64,000 bases of DNA from Aldrovandia affinis (Eukaryota; Chordata; Actinopteri; Notacanthiformes; Halosauridae): contig JAINUG010000026.1 of assembly GCA_029706075.1 (NCBI GenBank), positions 124,001 to 188,000 on the forward strand, written 5' to 3'. This document shows positions 45,801-57,904 of the stretch, in pieces. Numbering within the stretch: position 1 is the first letter of the stretch; every line of letters starts with the position of its first letter. The notes beneath the pieces are model-generated. The model did not search any database, was not told the DNA's origin, and saw nothing but the letters and a program-made list of their open reading frames with translations. A program made the position numbers and the translations under genes.

Positions 45801-47960
45801 GAATAATGGCCACATTAGTAAAGGGGAACTTGCCATGGGATGTATGGTGGAGGATTACAGCGTAATCTGATTAAATGACTGGATAACAGCTAACAGGCAA
45901 TTAGCATAGTTTTATCCCCCTAAATCACAGTAGACGATAACGCCAAAGCAGCATGATTAGACACAAGGGAGGAGATATGATACACTTCATAAAATAAATA
46001 TGTACGTAAACTTTTTTATCAACCCACCCCTTTCAACTGTCCCTCTCGGCCACCTGCATCACATATCCCTGCTAAACGAGGCCCGCCCCGAAAATATGGG
46101 GCTGTGATTGGCCTGATTTCACCGCCAATGAAGTGTGGATAATTTCACAGTGTAGGCTGATATTCCACAGCATGTCTCTCGGTCAGGACAAAACGCGGAC
46201 AGCCTATTTGTACACTGTACTAGCCCGTTAATAAAAATGCCACGTGATCACAATATCGTCATGAAGTGGTGTGCTTCAGTCAATAAATCCTTTTCGTGAT
46301 TTTAGGCATGTTTACAGCAGAATGTCCAAAAGTGTTTGCCGGTGTTGGTAAATTAGAGCTCCACAAACCATCTGAACGTATTCATTCGCTCACTGTTTAC
46401 TCAATCAAACAAACTGAGCCCCAAAGTGAAACACTCTGACTGCGTGGATTTATCTGAACCAATCAAATGAAATCTAGTGTTTGCGTACTGGAGGGGGGGG
46501 GGTTAAAATCCAGCCTGAAATTCAAACCCCATCTCCTTACAGCCCGTGTGTTTATGTAATGACTCATGAGTTCAGCTTCTTTCATGCGCTCAAACAGAGA
46601 CCACCCTCTGTGTGAATGAGAGTAAACAAGCCCTAATGTGAAGCCCTCCACACCACACTGCTCACTTTCACGGGAGACGAACACATTAGCCACATTACCA
46701 ACCGTGTGTGACGATCCAACGGGACAAAGGCCTTCCATGAGGCGTGGCTCCCCCTGCCCACCCCCCAAAGACATAATTACTACGGTGATGCCCCCCCTAA
46801 AGGCCCCTAACCCGAGGGGGCATAACCATAGTAATTACATCTCCCAAGCCAGAGAATTCTTCTTCTTTTTTTAAGGTACGATTCCCTGCAACAACCTGCC
46901 ATACGAATAAGCTCCCTGGAGATTCAAAGTGCAGGAACTGAGAGAGAAGAGAGAGAGAGAGAGGAGAAAGGGAGTGATGGAGAAGGGGGGTGGAGAATAA
47001 TCTTTCACCAATAAAACAGCTTTAATTTGAATCCAAGGAGTAGAGGACTCTCACACTACTCACTTCCGCATCTAAGAGAAGCTGGCCCGTGCTTACCAAC
47101 ACAAATTTAGCCGGCCTAGAGGGGCTTATCAGCCAGCTGGCGGTGTGATGTGTGCTGCCTGGCCGTCACTGTACTGCTTGGATCAGCACAAATAGAGTGA
47201 AGCAGAGAGACACGGGGAAAATGATTACCGTCAGACTAGTTACAAACATCCCAGCCTCCCCAGAGCTTCTAATGCAATATCTACTCCAATCACATCCTCA
47301 GCCTGAAGGCACTGCTGATATTTGCATTAAAAGGTGAGGTAGGCCATGCTTTGATGCGATTTTCTCCTAATTTGTTTTGACTTGGTGTGCTTAGCTCGAA
47401 GGGTCTTTTTGCAGGACTGTGAATATTGCACACACAAAAAAAACATCAGAGGCCATATGGTAACAAACACTAACTTAGGGAAAGACTGCTCTTATCCTTA
47501 AATGACAGTCAGTGCTCTTTTTGGTGCTGTGTACTTCAGGACTGCAGCCACAGTATGCTCCTGAAACACTGTTTTTTGTCTGTTCACTGATGCATGCAGT
47601 GTGCCAAAAATATAATTCAGTCGATAACTCTTTGGTTTAAGATAACCTGCATTCATGTCTCTGGTGCTGCCATTTTGTTGTTGATCAGTTCAGATATCGG
47701 GTAGCACTGGTTGATAATGACACATGGAAATGACTGTACGTTTTTATCCAAAGCTACTGGGGGGCGGTAGACACAACGCTATTGTAATTGCATAAATACC
47801 CTGACACTGCAATTCTGTTAAAGGTTTAAATGAGAAAACATCTTAAAGATTCCGCAAGATAGCTTTTCATGGATTTCATAGGTCAATTTGCTTTTTACAT
47901 CACTATGATCAGATTTTCCCATAAACGTGACATGTTTTTTAAGGGAACGCCTGGTAAACA
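42886..47960. other. Intron sequence with simple repeats only
   Basis: G runs at about 43102-43115 and 43395-43407, 'cagtacagtacagtacagtg' near 43722, and a degenerate CA-rich stretch at 43977-44155. GA-rich patches lie near 44985-45012 and 46940-46985. No supported gene, RNA or transposon was found in about 5 kb. The open frames in this stretch have no recognisable motif. Confidence 0.55.
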
Positions 47961-48143
47961 CAAAAATATATATATAATAATATATATATATATATACAGT
48001 ATATGCCATTTAGCACATGCTTTCATCCAAAGCGACTTACAGTAGTGATTGCATACATTTTTCAGTATATGTGGCCCCAATGGGAATCGAACCCAGAAGT
48101 GTTGTCAGCGCCATGCTCTACCTACTGAGCCACACAGAGCCAC
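47961..48143 (-). mobile_element. tRNA-derived SINE, copy 3, with adjacent (AT)n
   Basis: The minus strand carries the head GTGGCTCAGTAGGTAGAGCA, a shortened B-box region (GGGTTCGATTCCC), the body ACTGAAAAATGTATGCAATC, and the tail GTAAGTCGCTTTGGATGAAA then GCATGTGCTAAATGGCATAT. An AT-dinucleotide run (about 47965-47998) directly follows the tail. Same family as 11702-11834 and 17518-17664. Confidence 0.82.
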
Positions 48144-49587
48144 AGAGGCTAAATACAGAATCACGTAAGAACGAAATCTTGCAATATCAATATGGTGTGT
48201 GAGAATATCATTTGTAATATGTATGACTTACACAGTATAAGAAACATGACACTTGGTTCGAGAACACACAGATGGGGTTTGTGTTTGTGTATTACAGACT
48301 GCATGGACAACGCCCCAATGTCTGGCTGAGCCAGGAGATGCCTCTGGCCAATCAGGCAGGGCCCTGTATCTCACCCCCCAGTGGGAGTTAATGTAAATAC
48401 CTTGTGTTAACTGTATAAGAGAGCTAGTACATCTTGTGTCTCTTGAACATTTTGAAACATGCTTGCATTCCCGCCGCCGGCTATGTAATTAAACTTACAT
48501 TACGAACATCGGGTCTGTCTCTTCAGCAAAGGTTATTTTACTCAGTACTTTGGATTGACTAACAGGGGGGATGTTTAGATCAGTTTACCTTCATCACTGA
48601 GGACCCAGTTAACAAGGACTTTGCCTTATTCTGTTGCACGCACTTTGCTAATGTTACGAGAAAACATTGGGGATTCAGATCTGGATACTGTACGCTGAGC
48701 CAATGCATGCCAACTGCCCAAAGCGAAAAGGCGCACGTGGTTAGGGTGTGCTACCCTGTTTCTTCTGTGATTCCCCCTGGCATCGAGCCCCATCTCCTGG
48801 ACATCTTTGGGTGGCCTGTGGCTCTGCGTCCACTTGCCTTCACAAACCATTATCATCCCATAAGAGGCCAACTAAATGTGCCCTTCAGGCTACTGTTTGA
48901 CTGCAGCCAAAAACCAACAAGCCTTCCCGAAGACCTGGATCCCTGCACACAGGTGGTGAATTCCCCTCAGGCTAATGCTCTCAGGCATGCTTGCTTTCTC
49001 TCCTCTCTCACTCTTACTCTGACACACACAGACGCATGCACACATTTTCTCTCTCACAACACACACACATTATCTTTCTCACAACACACACGTGCGTACA
49101 CGTTCTCTCTCTCACAACACACACACACACAACCACACACACATACACACATTCTCTTAGAGGACTGCATATAGTATGTATTCACATATACAAAATACTG
49201 ACAATACACAATTATGATTTATGATCTACAGTATACCGATCTTCCACAGAAAATGTCATTCTTTAAAGAATCGTGGTTATGAGAGCCTTTGTGCATGTGT
49301 ATGATTAACTGCGCTTACTCCGAGTAGCCCACAGGTCACATCGCGTCAGGGAATTCAGTGACATTTGTAAATGGCACACAGCAGATTTTATTTCATTTGA
49401 CAGTGACAAATCTTAAGATGTTTATTCAGCCATTACCCCCTTAATCTGAACAAGGTTCATTTGCTGTCTGTTGATCTGTTTCCAGTAGAATTCTAAATTG
49501 TATTATTCTGTGTGTATATGTGGCTTAATCTGACCATATTTAGCATTGTCTGTTTTTTAATGCCACCTCCAGGTGAATATTTAACCT
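48144..49587. other. Intron sequence with a possible fossil solo LTR and a CA-rich stretch
   Basis: At about 48200-48565, a TATA-like 'gtataagagagctagtac', then 'tgtaattaaacttacattac', then 'gggtctgtctcttcagc' has the promoter-polyA-U5 look of an LTR. No second copy or internal region is present, so this is tentative. CA-rich repeats with 'ttctctctcacaacacacac' run from 49018 to 49155. Confidence 0.35.
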
Positions 49588-50310
49588 GTGAGGAGGTATG
49601 AGCCATTGAGAACTGGCTTGTGTCGTGCAGCGAGCAGGAGAACCGCCAGTGGAGAAACATCCGTGAAAATTAGCCAATCCCTGACAAAGACCCACAGAGC
49701 TCCAGCCCCCTTCCCCCCAAACCCCATTATGGACCCAGAAGTGACATTCCCCTCTGGGGGAATGGCAGTGGGGGAGGTCTCCCTCTTTCATGGTTCATTT
49801 ACAGCCAGGGGGGGCAGGCAGCATATGCTGCCACCTGTGCCTAATTACCCGGGTCTCGGCTTGGAGTGGAGGCAGCCGCGCTGGGGGCTAGGCGCTCTCG
49901 CTCGCTCTCTCTCTCCCCCGGTCGGGGTTTGGCCACGGCCCAGACCGCCAGCTGCCTTCCTGCTGGACCCGCTCCTGAACCGAATCCTGGTCTGTTTCTG
50001 CGTCCGCAGCCCGATCAAGCGCCCGGGGTGCTCTGTCCCCGTGCCTTGGTTCAGAGGAGCCGCATCCGTTCTCAGTCACCTGATCGCTGGTCGGTGTCCG
50101 TGCCTGTTCCCTGGGTCATCTATTCCCCCAGGCATGGTTGCGTTCTCCAAACCTCTGCCCCGGGCATTGGGGGAGGGGGCGGTGGATGGGGGCGGGGGGT
50201 TAACAGATGCAGGCTCCAGACATGCCCACCCCGGCCCTCACACAACACACACTAACACAGATAATGAAGCTGAGCCCGATATCCCAGCTGGGGACAGACG
50301 TAGCATCTAA
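49588..50310 (+). other. GC-rich patch with a 240-codon open frame of unknown status
   Basis: The region from about 49680 to 50230 is much richer in G+C and CpG than its surroundings (for example gccgcgctgg, gcccgatcaagcgcccggg). A frame of 240 codons is open on the plus strand, containing LVCFCVRSPIKRPGCSVPVP and Pro/Gly/Arg-rich runs. It shows no domain, signal peptide or repeat that I recognise, and GC-rich DNA stays open by chance. It could be an unmethylated intronic CpG island, an alternative IGSF3 first exon region, or an unrelated transcript. I do not call a gene. Confidence 0.3.
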
Positions 50311-50903
50311 AGAGTGAGGTGACAACAATTACAGCAGCATTATCATATAGAGAGCATGTTCGGCCCGCAGGGGGTTTCGTATCTCCCTGTCGTCCTTTGT
50401 GAGGGTCCAGGCTGAGAAAAATTTAATTAAATTCAATTCCTGTATTAATCAAAAATCCAAATCACAATTAATCCAGATGCATACGCATATGCACACAAAG
50501 ATAAACACACATGAGCGTGTGCTTGCTTGCGTGTGTACCACTAGAGCAAATGAGAAGAAAAAAAACCATATTTTTTTCGTCTAATCTCTGTTGTGTGGTA
50601 TTTTTTTATATCCAAGAATGGAAGGTCATTGTCATGGCTCAATACTGACTTGACTTAAAATTGAAGGCTTGCAGCCTTTTACCCCAAATTAAAACAATAT
50701 ACGTCAGATGAAAAAAAAAATTCAATTCCAAATAATGAGGAGAATGATTAACATTTTAACGAGTCAGGTGAAATAGGCATTTATTTCGGAAACTCCAGGG
50801 AAAGGTGAATATTGATTCCATAATCCCAGTGCCGAGAGTTTATATAGACATTTCACTGTCAGCTCTTTGACAGAGTCATACAAAGACAAGCATATCGTTT
50901 TTC

Positions 50904-50971
<68 letters not shown>

Positions 50972-51570
50972 GTGTGTGTAATTGACTGTTGGGTTCTGCA
51001 GTTTTTTTCTTCAAAGATGTAAGAGCACTACTCCTGTCAATCGCAAACACTCGGGAAGAAAAGTCATTGAAAGTCAAAGCAAAGACGTGACAGAGGGGAC
51101 CAATCACAGATGTTCAGGGAGCCCAGTCTCAGAAACGTGTGACAGAGAAAGGCATGATAAAGGCAGAGGGTAATGGCAGGATAAGGGTACTCTACTCTGA
51201 GAACAATAGAGGACAATGTTAATTTGCCATGCCAACTCACTATGCAAATGACCAGATTATTTTCTTAGGGCAAGTCACCGGATGGTCATTAATAACCTAC
51301 AAACCAATTTAAAACCATGTTTTCTTATCTCCAGTTCTCTGATCTGCATGTAAGGTCACACCAAGTGGGCGTGCACACATCTCTGTCCTCTAGCCTGCAG
51401 TCGGAAAGAGATTACAGCCATTAAAATGATCACGCTGATATACAGTGTTTGCCTGGATGAAAACACGGGGAGAGAATGATGTGCCTGTTGATGGGTAATA
51501 CGCTGATGTGATCGGAAGAAAGAGGAAAGGATTGAGAACAGGGCACCTTGGTCTGTCCTTTTAAAGTCAA
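50311..51570. other. Intron sequence with a TG array
   Basis: A (TG)n array lies at 50909-50967 with minor variants. Otherwise no supported features. Confidence 0.6.
50909..50967 (+). repeat. (TG)n microsatellite
   Basis: A 59-base TG run after 'ttttcgtata', ending at 'tttgcgtgtgtg'. Confidence 0.97.
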
Positions 51571-52325
51571 TACAGTGTGATTGTTAATATCCATGTAGTG
51601 CAGTGTAATTGTTACTCTCTCAGTAGTACAGTGTGATTGTTACTCTCTCAGTAGTACAGAGTGATTGTTACTCTCAGTAGTGCAGTGTCATTGTTACTCT
51701 CTCAGTAGTGCAGAGTGATTGTTACTCTCAGTCGTACAGTGTGATTGTTACTCTCTCAGTAGTACAGTGTGATTGTTACTCTCTCAGTAGTATAGTGTGA
51801 TTGTTAATATCCATGTAGTACAGAGTGATTGTTAATATCCATGTAGTACAGAGTGATTGTTACTCTCAGTAGTGCAGTGTCATTGTTACTCTCTCAGTAG
51901 TACAGTGTGATTGTTACTCTCAGTAGTACAGTGTGATTGTTACTCTCAGTAGTACAGAGTGATTGTTACTCTCAGTAGTGCAGTGTGATTGTTACTCTCA
52001 GTAGTACAGAGTGATTGTTACTCTCAGTAGTACAGTGTGATTGTTACTCTCTCAGTAGTGCAGTGTGATTGTTACCCTCTCAGTCGTACAGTGTGATTGT
52101 TAATATCCATGTAGTACAGAGTAATTGTTAATATCAATGTAGTACAGAGTGATTGTTAATATCCATGTAGTACAGAGTGATTGTTAATATCCATGTAGTA
52201 CAGTGTGATTATTACTCTCAGTAGTACAGTGTGATTGTTAATATCTATGTAGTACAGTGTGATTGTTACTCTCAGTAGTACAGTCATTTTTACTCTTTTC
52301 AGTATTGTGATTTTACTCCAGTGCA
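51571..52325 (+). repeat. Two-variant minisatellite (26-28 bp units)
   Basis: About 27 tandem copies mix two unit types: TACAGTGTGATTGTTACTCT + (CTC)AGTAG, and TACAGTGTGATTGTTAATAT + CCATGTAG. Both keep the same first 16 bases and differ in the second half. Degenerate units continue after an inserted SINE, from 52558 to about 52715. Confidence 0.95.
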
Positions 52326-52557
52326 GGCTGGCAGTGTAGTATAATGGTTAGGAAGCCGGGCTTTTAACTCAGAGGTTGCATGTTCAATTCCCAGGTGGGG
52401 CGCTGCTGTTGTATCTTTGAGCAAGGTACTTAACCTGAATTGCTTCAGTAAAAATATCCAGCTGTATAAATGGAGTGTATGTAAAGAAATGTAAACTGTG
52501 TAAGTCACTCTGGATAAGAGCGTCTGCTAAATGCCTAAAATGTAAATGTAAATGTAA
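52326..52557 (+). mobile_element. V-SINE-type tRNA-derived SINE inserted in the minisatellite
   Basis: Head GGCTGGCAGTGTAGTATAAT then GGTTAGGAAGCC (A box), and GAGGTTGCATGTTCAATTCC (B box). The conserved central domain follows (GTTGTATCTTTGAGCAAGGT, ACTTAACCTGAATTGCTTCA), which is diagnostic of vertebrate V-SINEs. The tail is GTAAGTCACTCTGGATAAGA then GCGTCTGCTAAATG, ending in (TGTAAA)n. All modules are present and in order, so the copy is essentially full length. No clean target duplication could be read because the flanks are repeats. Confidence 0.92.
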
Positions 52558-52715
52558 TGGTTGTTAATCTAAGTAGTACCCAGCAGTGAAATGTGATTGT
52601 TACTCTCTCAGAAGTACAGTGCAACTATTACTCTCCTAGCAGCAGTGGGATTTTTCTCTCCAAGCATAACGGTGTGTTTACTCTCCTAGTAGTAAAGTGT
52701 GATGTTACTCTCTGA
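52558..52715 (+). repeat. Degenerate continuation of the minisatellite
   Basis: Units such as 'aaatgtgattgttactctct' + 'cagaagtacag' and 'gtaaagtgtgatgttactct' continue with more divergence than the array before the SINE. Confidence 0.75.
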
Positions 52716-54136
52716 GCAACAACTAAACAAGGGGAAACACTACTTGAAAATGCAAAATACTGGAAGCTAACAAAAGACATAGCCAGTGAAAACCTCTTTA
52801 AAAACCTATATTTACAATAATGCAATTTCCGAAGACGGCCATTCCCATGGAGTAATCATATTGTGGGAGAAATTGCATATCGCCTGAGACAACGATAACA
52901 ATCTATCTTGGACTCTCACTGGTTGCAGCAAAGTACAAGTCCCTGCCAATCAGAAGGATATGGCAAGCAATCATTATCTCTGTATCAAACAGCAGTCTAG
53001 CAAAACAAAACTAATTACGGTCTAATAAGAGGGAAAAGGTCAGAGCACTGAACTGTGGGGCTGTCGCTAAGGAAGATGGAAAAATCTGTGGTGGAGATAA
53101 ACAAATGCCAAACACCAAGCTAAATGTTCCAAATTAATTGGACCAAGATAATGCCCCTCTGCCCTCCCTCTAACACTTTCACATCCATCTCATGCTCTGG
53201 CTTCTCGCTCTCTTTTTCTTCCCCCTCATTCTGCCCTATCTCTCTCTCTCTGTCTCCCTCCCTCCTTCTTTCTTTATTTGGGTACCGCTCTTCTCTTTCT
53301 TCCTCTCCAAATTGCATTCTTCCTTTGGGCCTTGGCTCTTGTCTCTGCTCTCTCCTACTCTCTTTTTTTGGGCCTCTCTCACTCACTCCCTCTCTTTTCC
53401 TTCCTTTGAGTTTATCTCTGCTCTCTCTATCTCTCTCTTTGTCACTCGCTCACTCCCTCCCTTCTTCTCTCTCTCCCCCCCACCCCTTCTCCGTAGGCTC
53501 AGCCGAGAGCAACGCTCCATTTACACCCACAGGTACGCATGCGGCTCTGTGAGTGCGGCCTCGCGCACCAGCGCGGCCATGCTCTCTGCCTCTCCCCTTC
53601 ACTGACAGAGGAACGATCTCTACACAAACAGCTTGCCAGCGCGCCTCCGCTGACATGTGTAAGTTTACTTCCCTCTTGTGAGCGGAGAGCAGAAAAGAGT
53701 CACCTGGAGTGAGGCAGTGCGGGAGACATCAATGGAGAGCCATCACTGTACGACCGAAAACTATAAATCAAAACACTCAACCTACAGCTAGAGCACACGG
53801 CACGGGAACTAACGCAAAGGAGCAGTCAGGAAACAGTCAAACTAAAAAAAAGGACTGCATACACACCAGTGTTTTCGTGGGCAAATTTGAAATCTTGTAA
53901 AAGGACAATGTGGTAAAAAAAGGAGAATTTAAACTCAGGTATTACAAGCATTTCTTAGGGTGGCACAATAAATTAAATGTAAAAAAAAAAGGGATTTTTC
54001 ATTTTACGGGAAATAGAGAGTGAATATATTTTTAATAGGATACTGGGTTCTGTACCGATTCCTTGAATGGGATTAGAACATCAGGATGCTGCAGCCATTG
54101 CTCATGGTTCATTATTCTTCTAATGACTTTCACACT
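52716..54136. other. Intron sequence with a polypyrimidine tract
   Basis: From about 53195 to 53490 the plus strand is dominated by C and T (tctctctctctgtctccctc and similar). The Ser/Leu-rich open frames there are artefacts. A short GC-rich patch follows at 53500-53660. Nothing else is supported. Confidence 0.6.
53195..53490 (+). repeat. Polypyrimidine tract
   Basis: About 300 bases of mostly C/T on the plus strand, so purine on the IGSF3 transcript strand, interrupted by short unique words. Confidence 0.85.
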
Positions 54137-54240
54137 CAAATTCAAATTCAAATTCAAATTCAAATTCAAATGGAGCTTTATTGGCATGGCAAATACGATT
54201 GTGTTTGCCAAAGCATAGTAAACATTCTCTGTTGCTCTGT
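54137..54240 (-). repeat. (AAATTC)n array joined to a fish interspersed-repeat end
   Basis: Six or so ATTCAA hexamers (54137-54172) are followed by 'tggagctttattggcatggc' and 'aaatacgattgtgtttgcca'. This is a sequence I recognise as recurring in fish genomes next to the same hexamer. It probably represents the inverted 3' end of a retroelement with a hexamer tail; the family name is uncertain. Confidence 0.55.
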
Positions 54241-55235
54241 ATCTCTCCATCCGATGTTGTGCTCTCTGGCTGTAATTATTGGCTCGTCCTACTGATTTAC
54301 TTCCTTAAAAGTCCTTGACTGACAGGTGATAAATTAACCTTATGGGTCATTTCAGAGGTGGACGATTTACTGCATGGAGGGTTATAGCCTGATATTGGGC
54401 TAGCACCTGCAGCATTGTGGGTAAAAGCGGGGATCTGTGATGAATTTAGACCTCACTCCTGGCTCCTGTGCCATATGTTTCTCTTTCTGGTTGATGCTTT
54501 GAAACGAAAGCCAATAAAGGCGCACAGCAGGCAAAGGCACATTTTTGGCTCTGGGCATCTCAGCAGATATCACAGATCTCCCTGCCCAGCTAGCTCTCTG
54601 ACAGGAATATACTGTAAGACCGACCTCGCTGGTCAACACTCCCACAGGAGAAGAAGATTCATGAGGACTGGCTCCAGTGGTCTCCAGCTTGGCTGAAATG
54701 TGTTTCATACTACACTGCATTTGATTCTCCTTTCCTCATTACCAGCCAGTCCCTTTATACACTATGAATGAACGCCGGTCCTGTATTTTTGCATTATGAC
54801 TAAGAGAACACTGGACTTCTGTTTGAAGAATGTCAGTTTGTGGGATGTGAGTGTTGTCCTCCTACACCCAGGAGAAGGTGGGCCCTCAGACCTGCGTGTG
54901 CGTAATCTTCTGCAGTGCAACTGTATCCCGGAGAATGCAGGACTCCATGAGCTAACTGCCTTCTGACCGCCCACTTTGTGTGAAATACAGGCGTGATGAC
55001 AGTATGCCATACAGCAGCACTCTTGCAGTTTCTCTGTCTATCACACAGCAGGAAAACACATATATATACTGTATATACAGTACATACACTGTATACACAC
55101 ACACAAGGCTGCAAAATGTAATCTGTTTCATCCTTTCATGCACCTCCGATACAAACATCTCTATTTCAATCTCAAAAGAAGGTTTTGCTCCATCTTTCCA
55201 ACAGATGGATTTTTATTATCCTCATATTATGTACA

Positions 55236-55238
<3 letters not shown>

Positions 55239-55299
<61 letters not shown>

Positions 55300-55300
55300 T
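55239..55300 (+). repeat. (AT)n(AC)n microsatellite
   Basis: About 20 AT units run directly into about 10 AC units. Confidence 0.97.
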
Positions 55301-56773
55301 GGTTCCAGATACTTTCCCTTACATATTTAAAAGACTAAACTACCAAATATGGCTAGTCGTGGGGTTTTGTTTTATGGTAAACTTCAAAGTCTATCTTCAA
55401 AGATGTAGCAGGAAAATTTGTGATCTATCACAGCTAATGCGAAAAACTTGAGTATATGAGTCGTGCATGATTGTTTTTGTGCCAAGAACAAATTTAGAAG
55501 TAGTTGCACACACACACACACACACACTCACATTGATAAATCAGGTCCCAGAAGATCAACTTTCTCAAGTGTCACTGTTACCCAACTGTGTATCAGGTTT
55601 TATGGAGATGGAGCTGATCGCTATAAGTGAGCCCAGGTGCCTTGTTGGAACACGACTCCTACATTGGCGGCGGCTAAGGTTATGCCTCACATAAATCACA
55701 AGAAACAAAGAAAGAGCAAAAAATAGCAGAACAGATACTGTTCAGAGCCTGTGAATACTTTGGTGAATCACTTCATTCGTGCCTTTTGGCCATCTAGTGG
55801 ATAAACAAAGGTACTGCTCTTACATTGGGGGCGCACACAACTGGTCAAAGAGTGAGTGAGTAAGAGTGTGAGACACATAAATGCTTCTTTGTATTCAAAA
55901 ATATATTGTTTCTGATAGATTTACCCCATCTCTCGCATCTGTGGCCATGTACACTTTGGCATAGTAAAAAAATAATCTTCTGCAGAGTAATTTGTGTAAT
56001 TTTGAGTGGCATATTTTACAGCCCCCAAAACAACCCAGCAATAACCCAGCAAGCAAGCACACAGTGGTCGACTAGTGGCCATCAACACAGCTGTCCGTCT
56101 GCCAGCATTTTGCAAATGGGCACTATAGCGGTCCACTAGCTGATAGTCAAGCCAAGGCGAGTTGAGGGTCTGCTGTTAAGAGAAGGCAAAACAGTTGGTG
56201 AATGGTACTGCTGACAGCGGTTCAATAGGTGCTTGCTTGCTGGGAAAGAATTATCCTCTTGAACAGGAAGACAGACAAATTAATAATTCTGATTAATGAG
56301 ATTTTGAAGGACATCCAGAAGTCCCAAAGGGCATATAGGGGATATAGTCCAGCAGTCACGTGTGTGAGGAATATTCCTATGTCTGATGGGAAGTCATCCC
56401 TCTCACCCTTCCATTCTGAGAGCAGACGTGGATTGTTTGACATGGGAAACGAGACAGCACTTAGTAAACTAGTAAACTAGAGTTTGCAATGACTGTGGAA
56501 TAGCAGGGAAACACCTACCCCAGTGAATGCGTATGGTTCTCACAATGTTACTGTAACACTGTGCTAAGTGGACAGTTTCAATGGCATGTTCCAGTGGCCA
56601 CTAAAAACACGACATACACAACATTGGAGCAAGGACATCCCCAAGGACACTGCCTCGGTCTCCTTCCATCCTGTCATTGACATCTCTACAGTACAGACCT
56701 CCACAAAGCACAGGGCAGACAGAGACCAGGGAAATAACTCTGCCTGCCTACTGAGAGACATCACTCACATGCA

Positions 56774-56776
<3 letters not shown>

Positions 56777-56833
<57 letters not shown>
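56777..56833 (+). repeat. (AC)n microsatellite
   Basis: A 57-base AC run after 'catgcactc'. Confidence 0.97.
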
Positions 56834-56835
<2 letters not shown>

Positions 56836-57904
56836 GATTCCCACACATGTAGACATTCTCACACAAATACGCCCGTCTTGCTTTTACGGATCAATATTTT
56901 ATCACACCCCCAAGAGTTACAGAACTCCGAGCAGCTTGTAGGATTTCTAACTCTAAATTCACTGTCAAACTCACAGAGACATATAGGCTACCACCGTACA
57001 CACGAACAAATCACAGCGCTGACAAAAGTGCATTTATAGCTGTGCTCTATAATGCATAGGTATAGACACAGCGTTGAAAACAATAGCCCCGAAAAGGAAC
57101 TAAACACTAAAAAACCATACGAGTGCTAATGATGCAGGAAATGAAAAGCACAGTGGACCGTACTACAGCCCCAATTGAGAACATCCTTCACCCAGAACAG
57201 TGTACACTTTCCTCACCGAATAATATTTTTATACTGCAAAATTTCGGAGACTTCATGAGCACTTGCAACTCACGTTAACCCAACTGTAGCACTATTGTCT
57301 TTTCCACCAACAAATAGCAAATAGATTATTTGTGTTAACAGTTGAACATTTCTTTTGAGCTCTTTTGTAAGAACAAAAAAAAGGTTTCCTTTTTCTTCAT
57401 GGTAAAACTGGGGAGACATCTGTGATACTGTTTACCGGCCATCTGCCTGAACAAAGCTGTTCAGTTGTCACATGTAGTCAGCAAAGGGGAGGGGAGGAAG
57501 TGTATGTCCAGGCGCGTGCAGCTGCTGACAGTGAGAGAGGAGGGAACAACGGAGGTGGGCCAGGCAGGGGAGGGGGTGGGCGGTGGACATGGTGGGTGAA
57601 GCAGTTACCCTGTAATGTGACCCAAGCCAAGAGGAACTGGGTTAAGAGGTCAGTAATACTGTGCGTCAAACTCTCAGTGCAAGATCTCAACACCCTGTCT
57701 CACCTCTGGGAGTTACATCTATAAATACAGTCTATACCAAACAGCTTGATTCCTTGCATGTGTCAGTCCTATATATGGGATAAACCCTACCACACCAGCA
57801 GTCTGTTGCACTTGCACTTCACCAAGTACTTCCCAATACTGATCTCAGACTTTTCCACTACAATCCAGTCAACGATCCTAGCACTGGTAGGACTGTAGTG
57901 AACC

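Larger units (their letters stand above)
54241..57904. other. Intron sequence with simple repeats only
   Basis: (AT)n(AC)n at 55239-55300, (CA)n at 55507-55527, (AC)n at 56777-56833 and G-rich sequence at 57550-57600. No coding or transposon signal is supported. Confidence 0.55.

Noticed and set aside
51571-52313. CRISPR-like regular repeat array
   Set aside because: The units are contiguous and nearly identical with no unique spacers, in an animal intron. It is a minisatellite.
52326-52557. A true tRNA gene in the SINE head
   Set aside because: A and B boxes are present, but the head is followed by the V-SINE central domain and tail and does not fold as a complete cloverleaf by eye. The tRNA-like heads at 11.8, 17.6, 34.2 and 48.1 kb are rejected for the same reason.
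53120-53605. Ser/Leu-rich 142- and 137-codon frames that look like membrane segments
   Set aside because: They are translations of a polypyrimidine tract (TCT/CTC codons), with no domain or conserved start.
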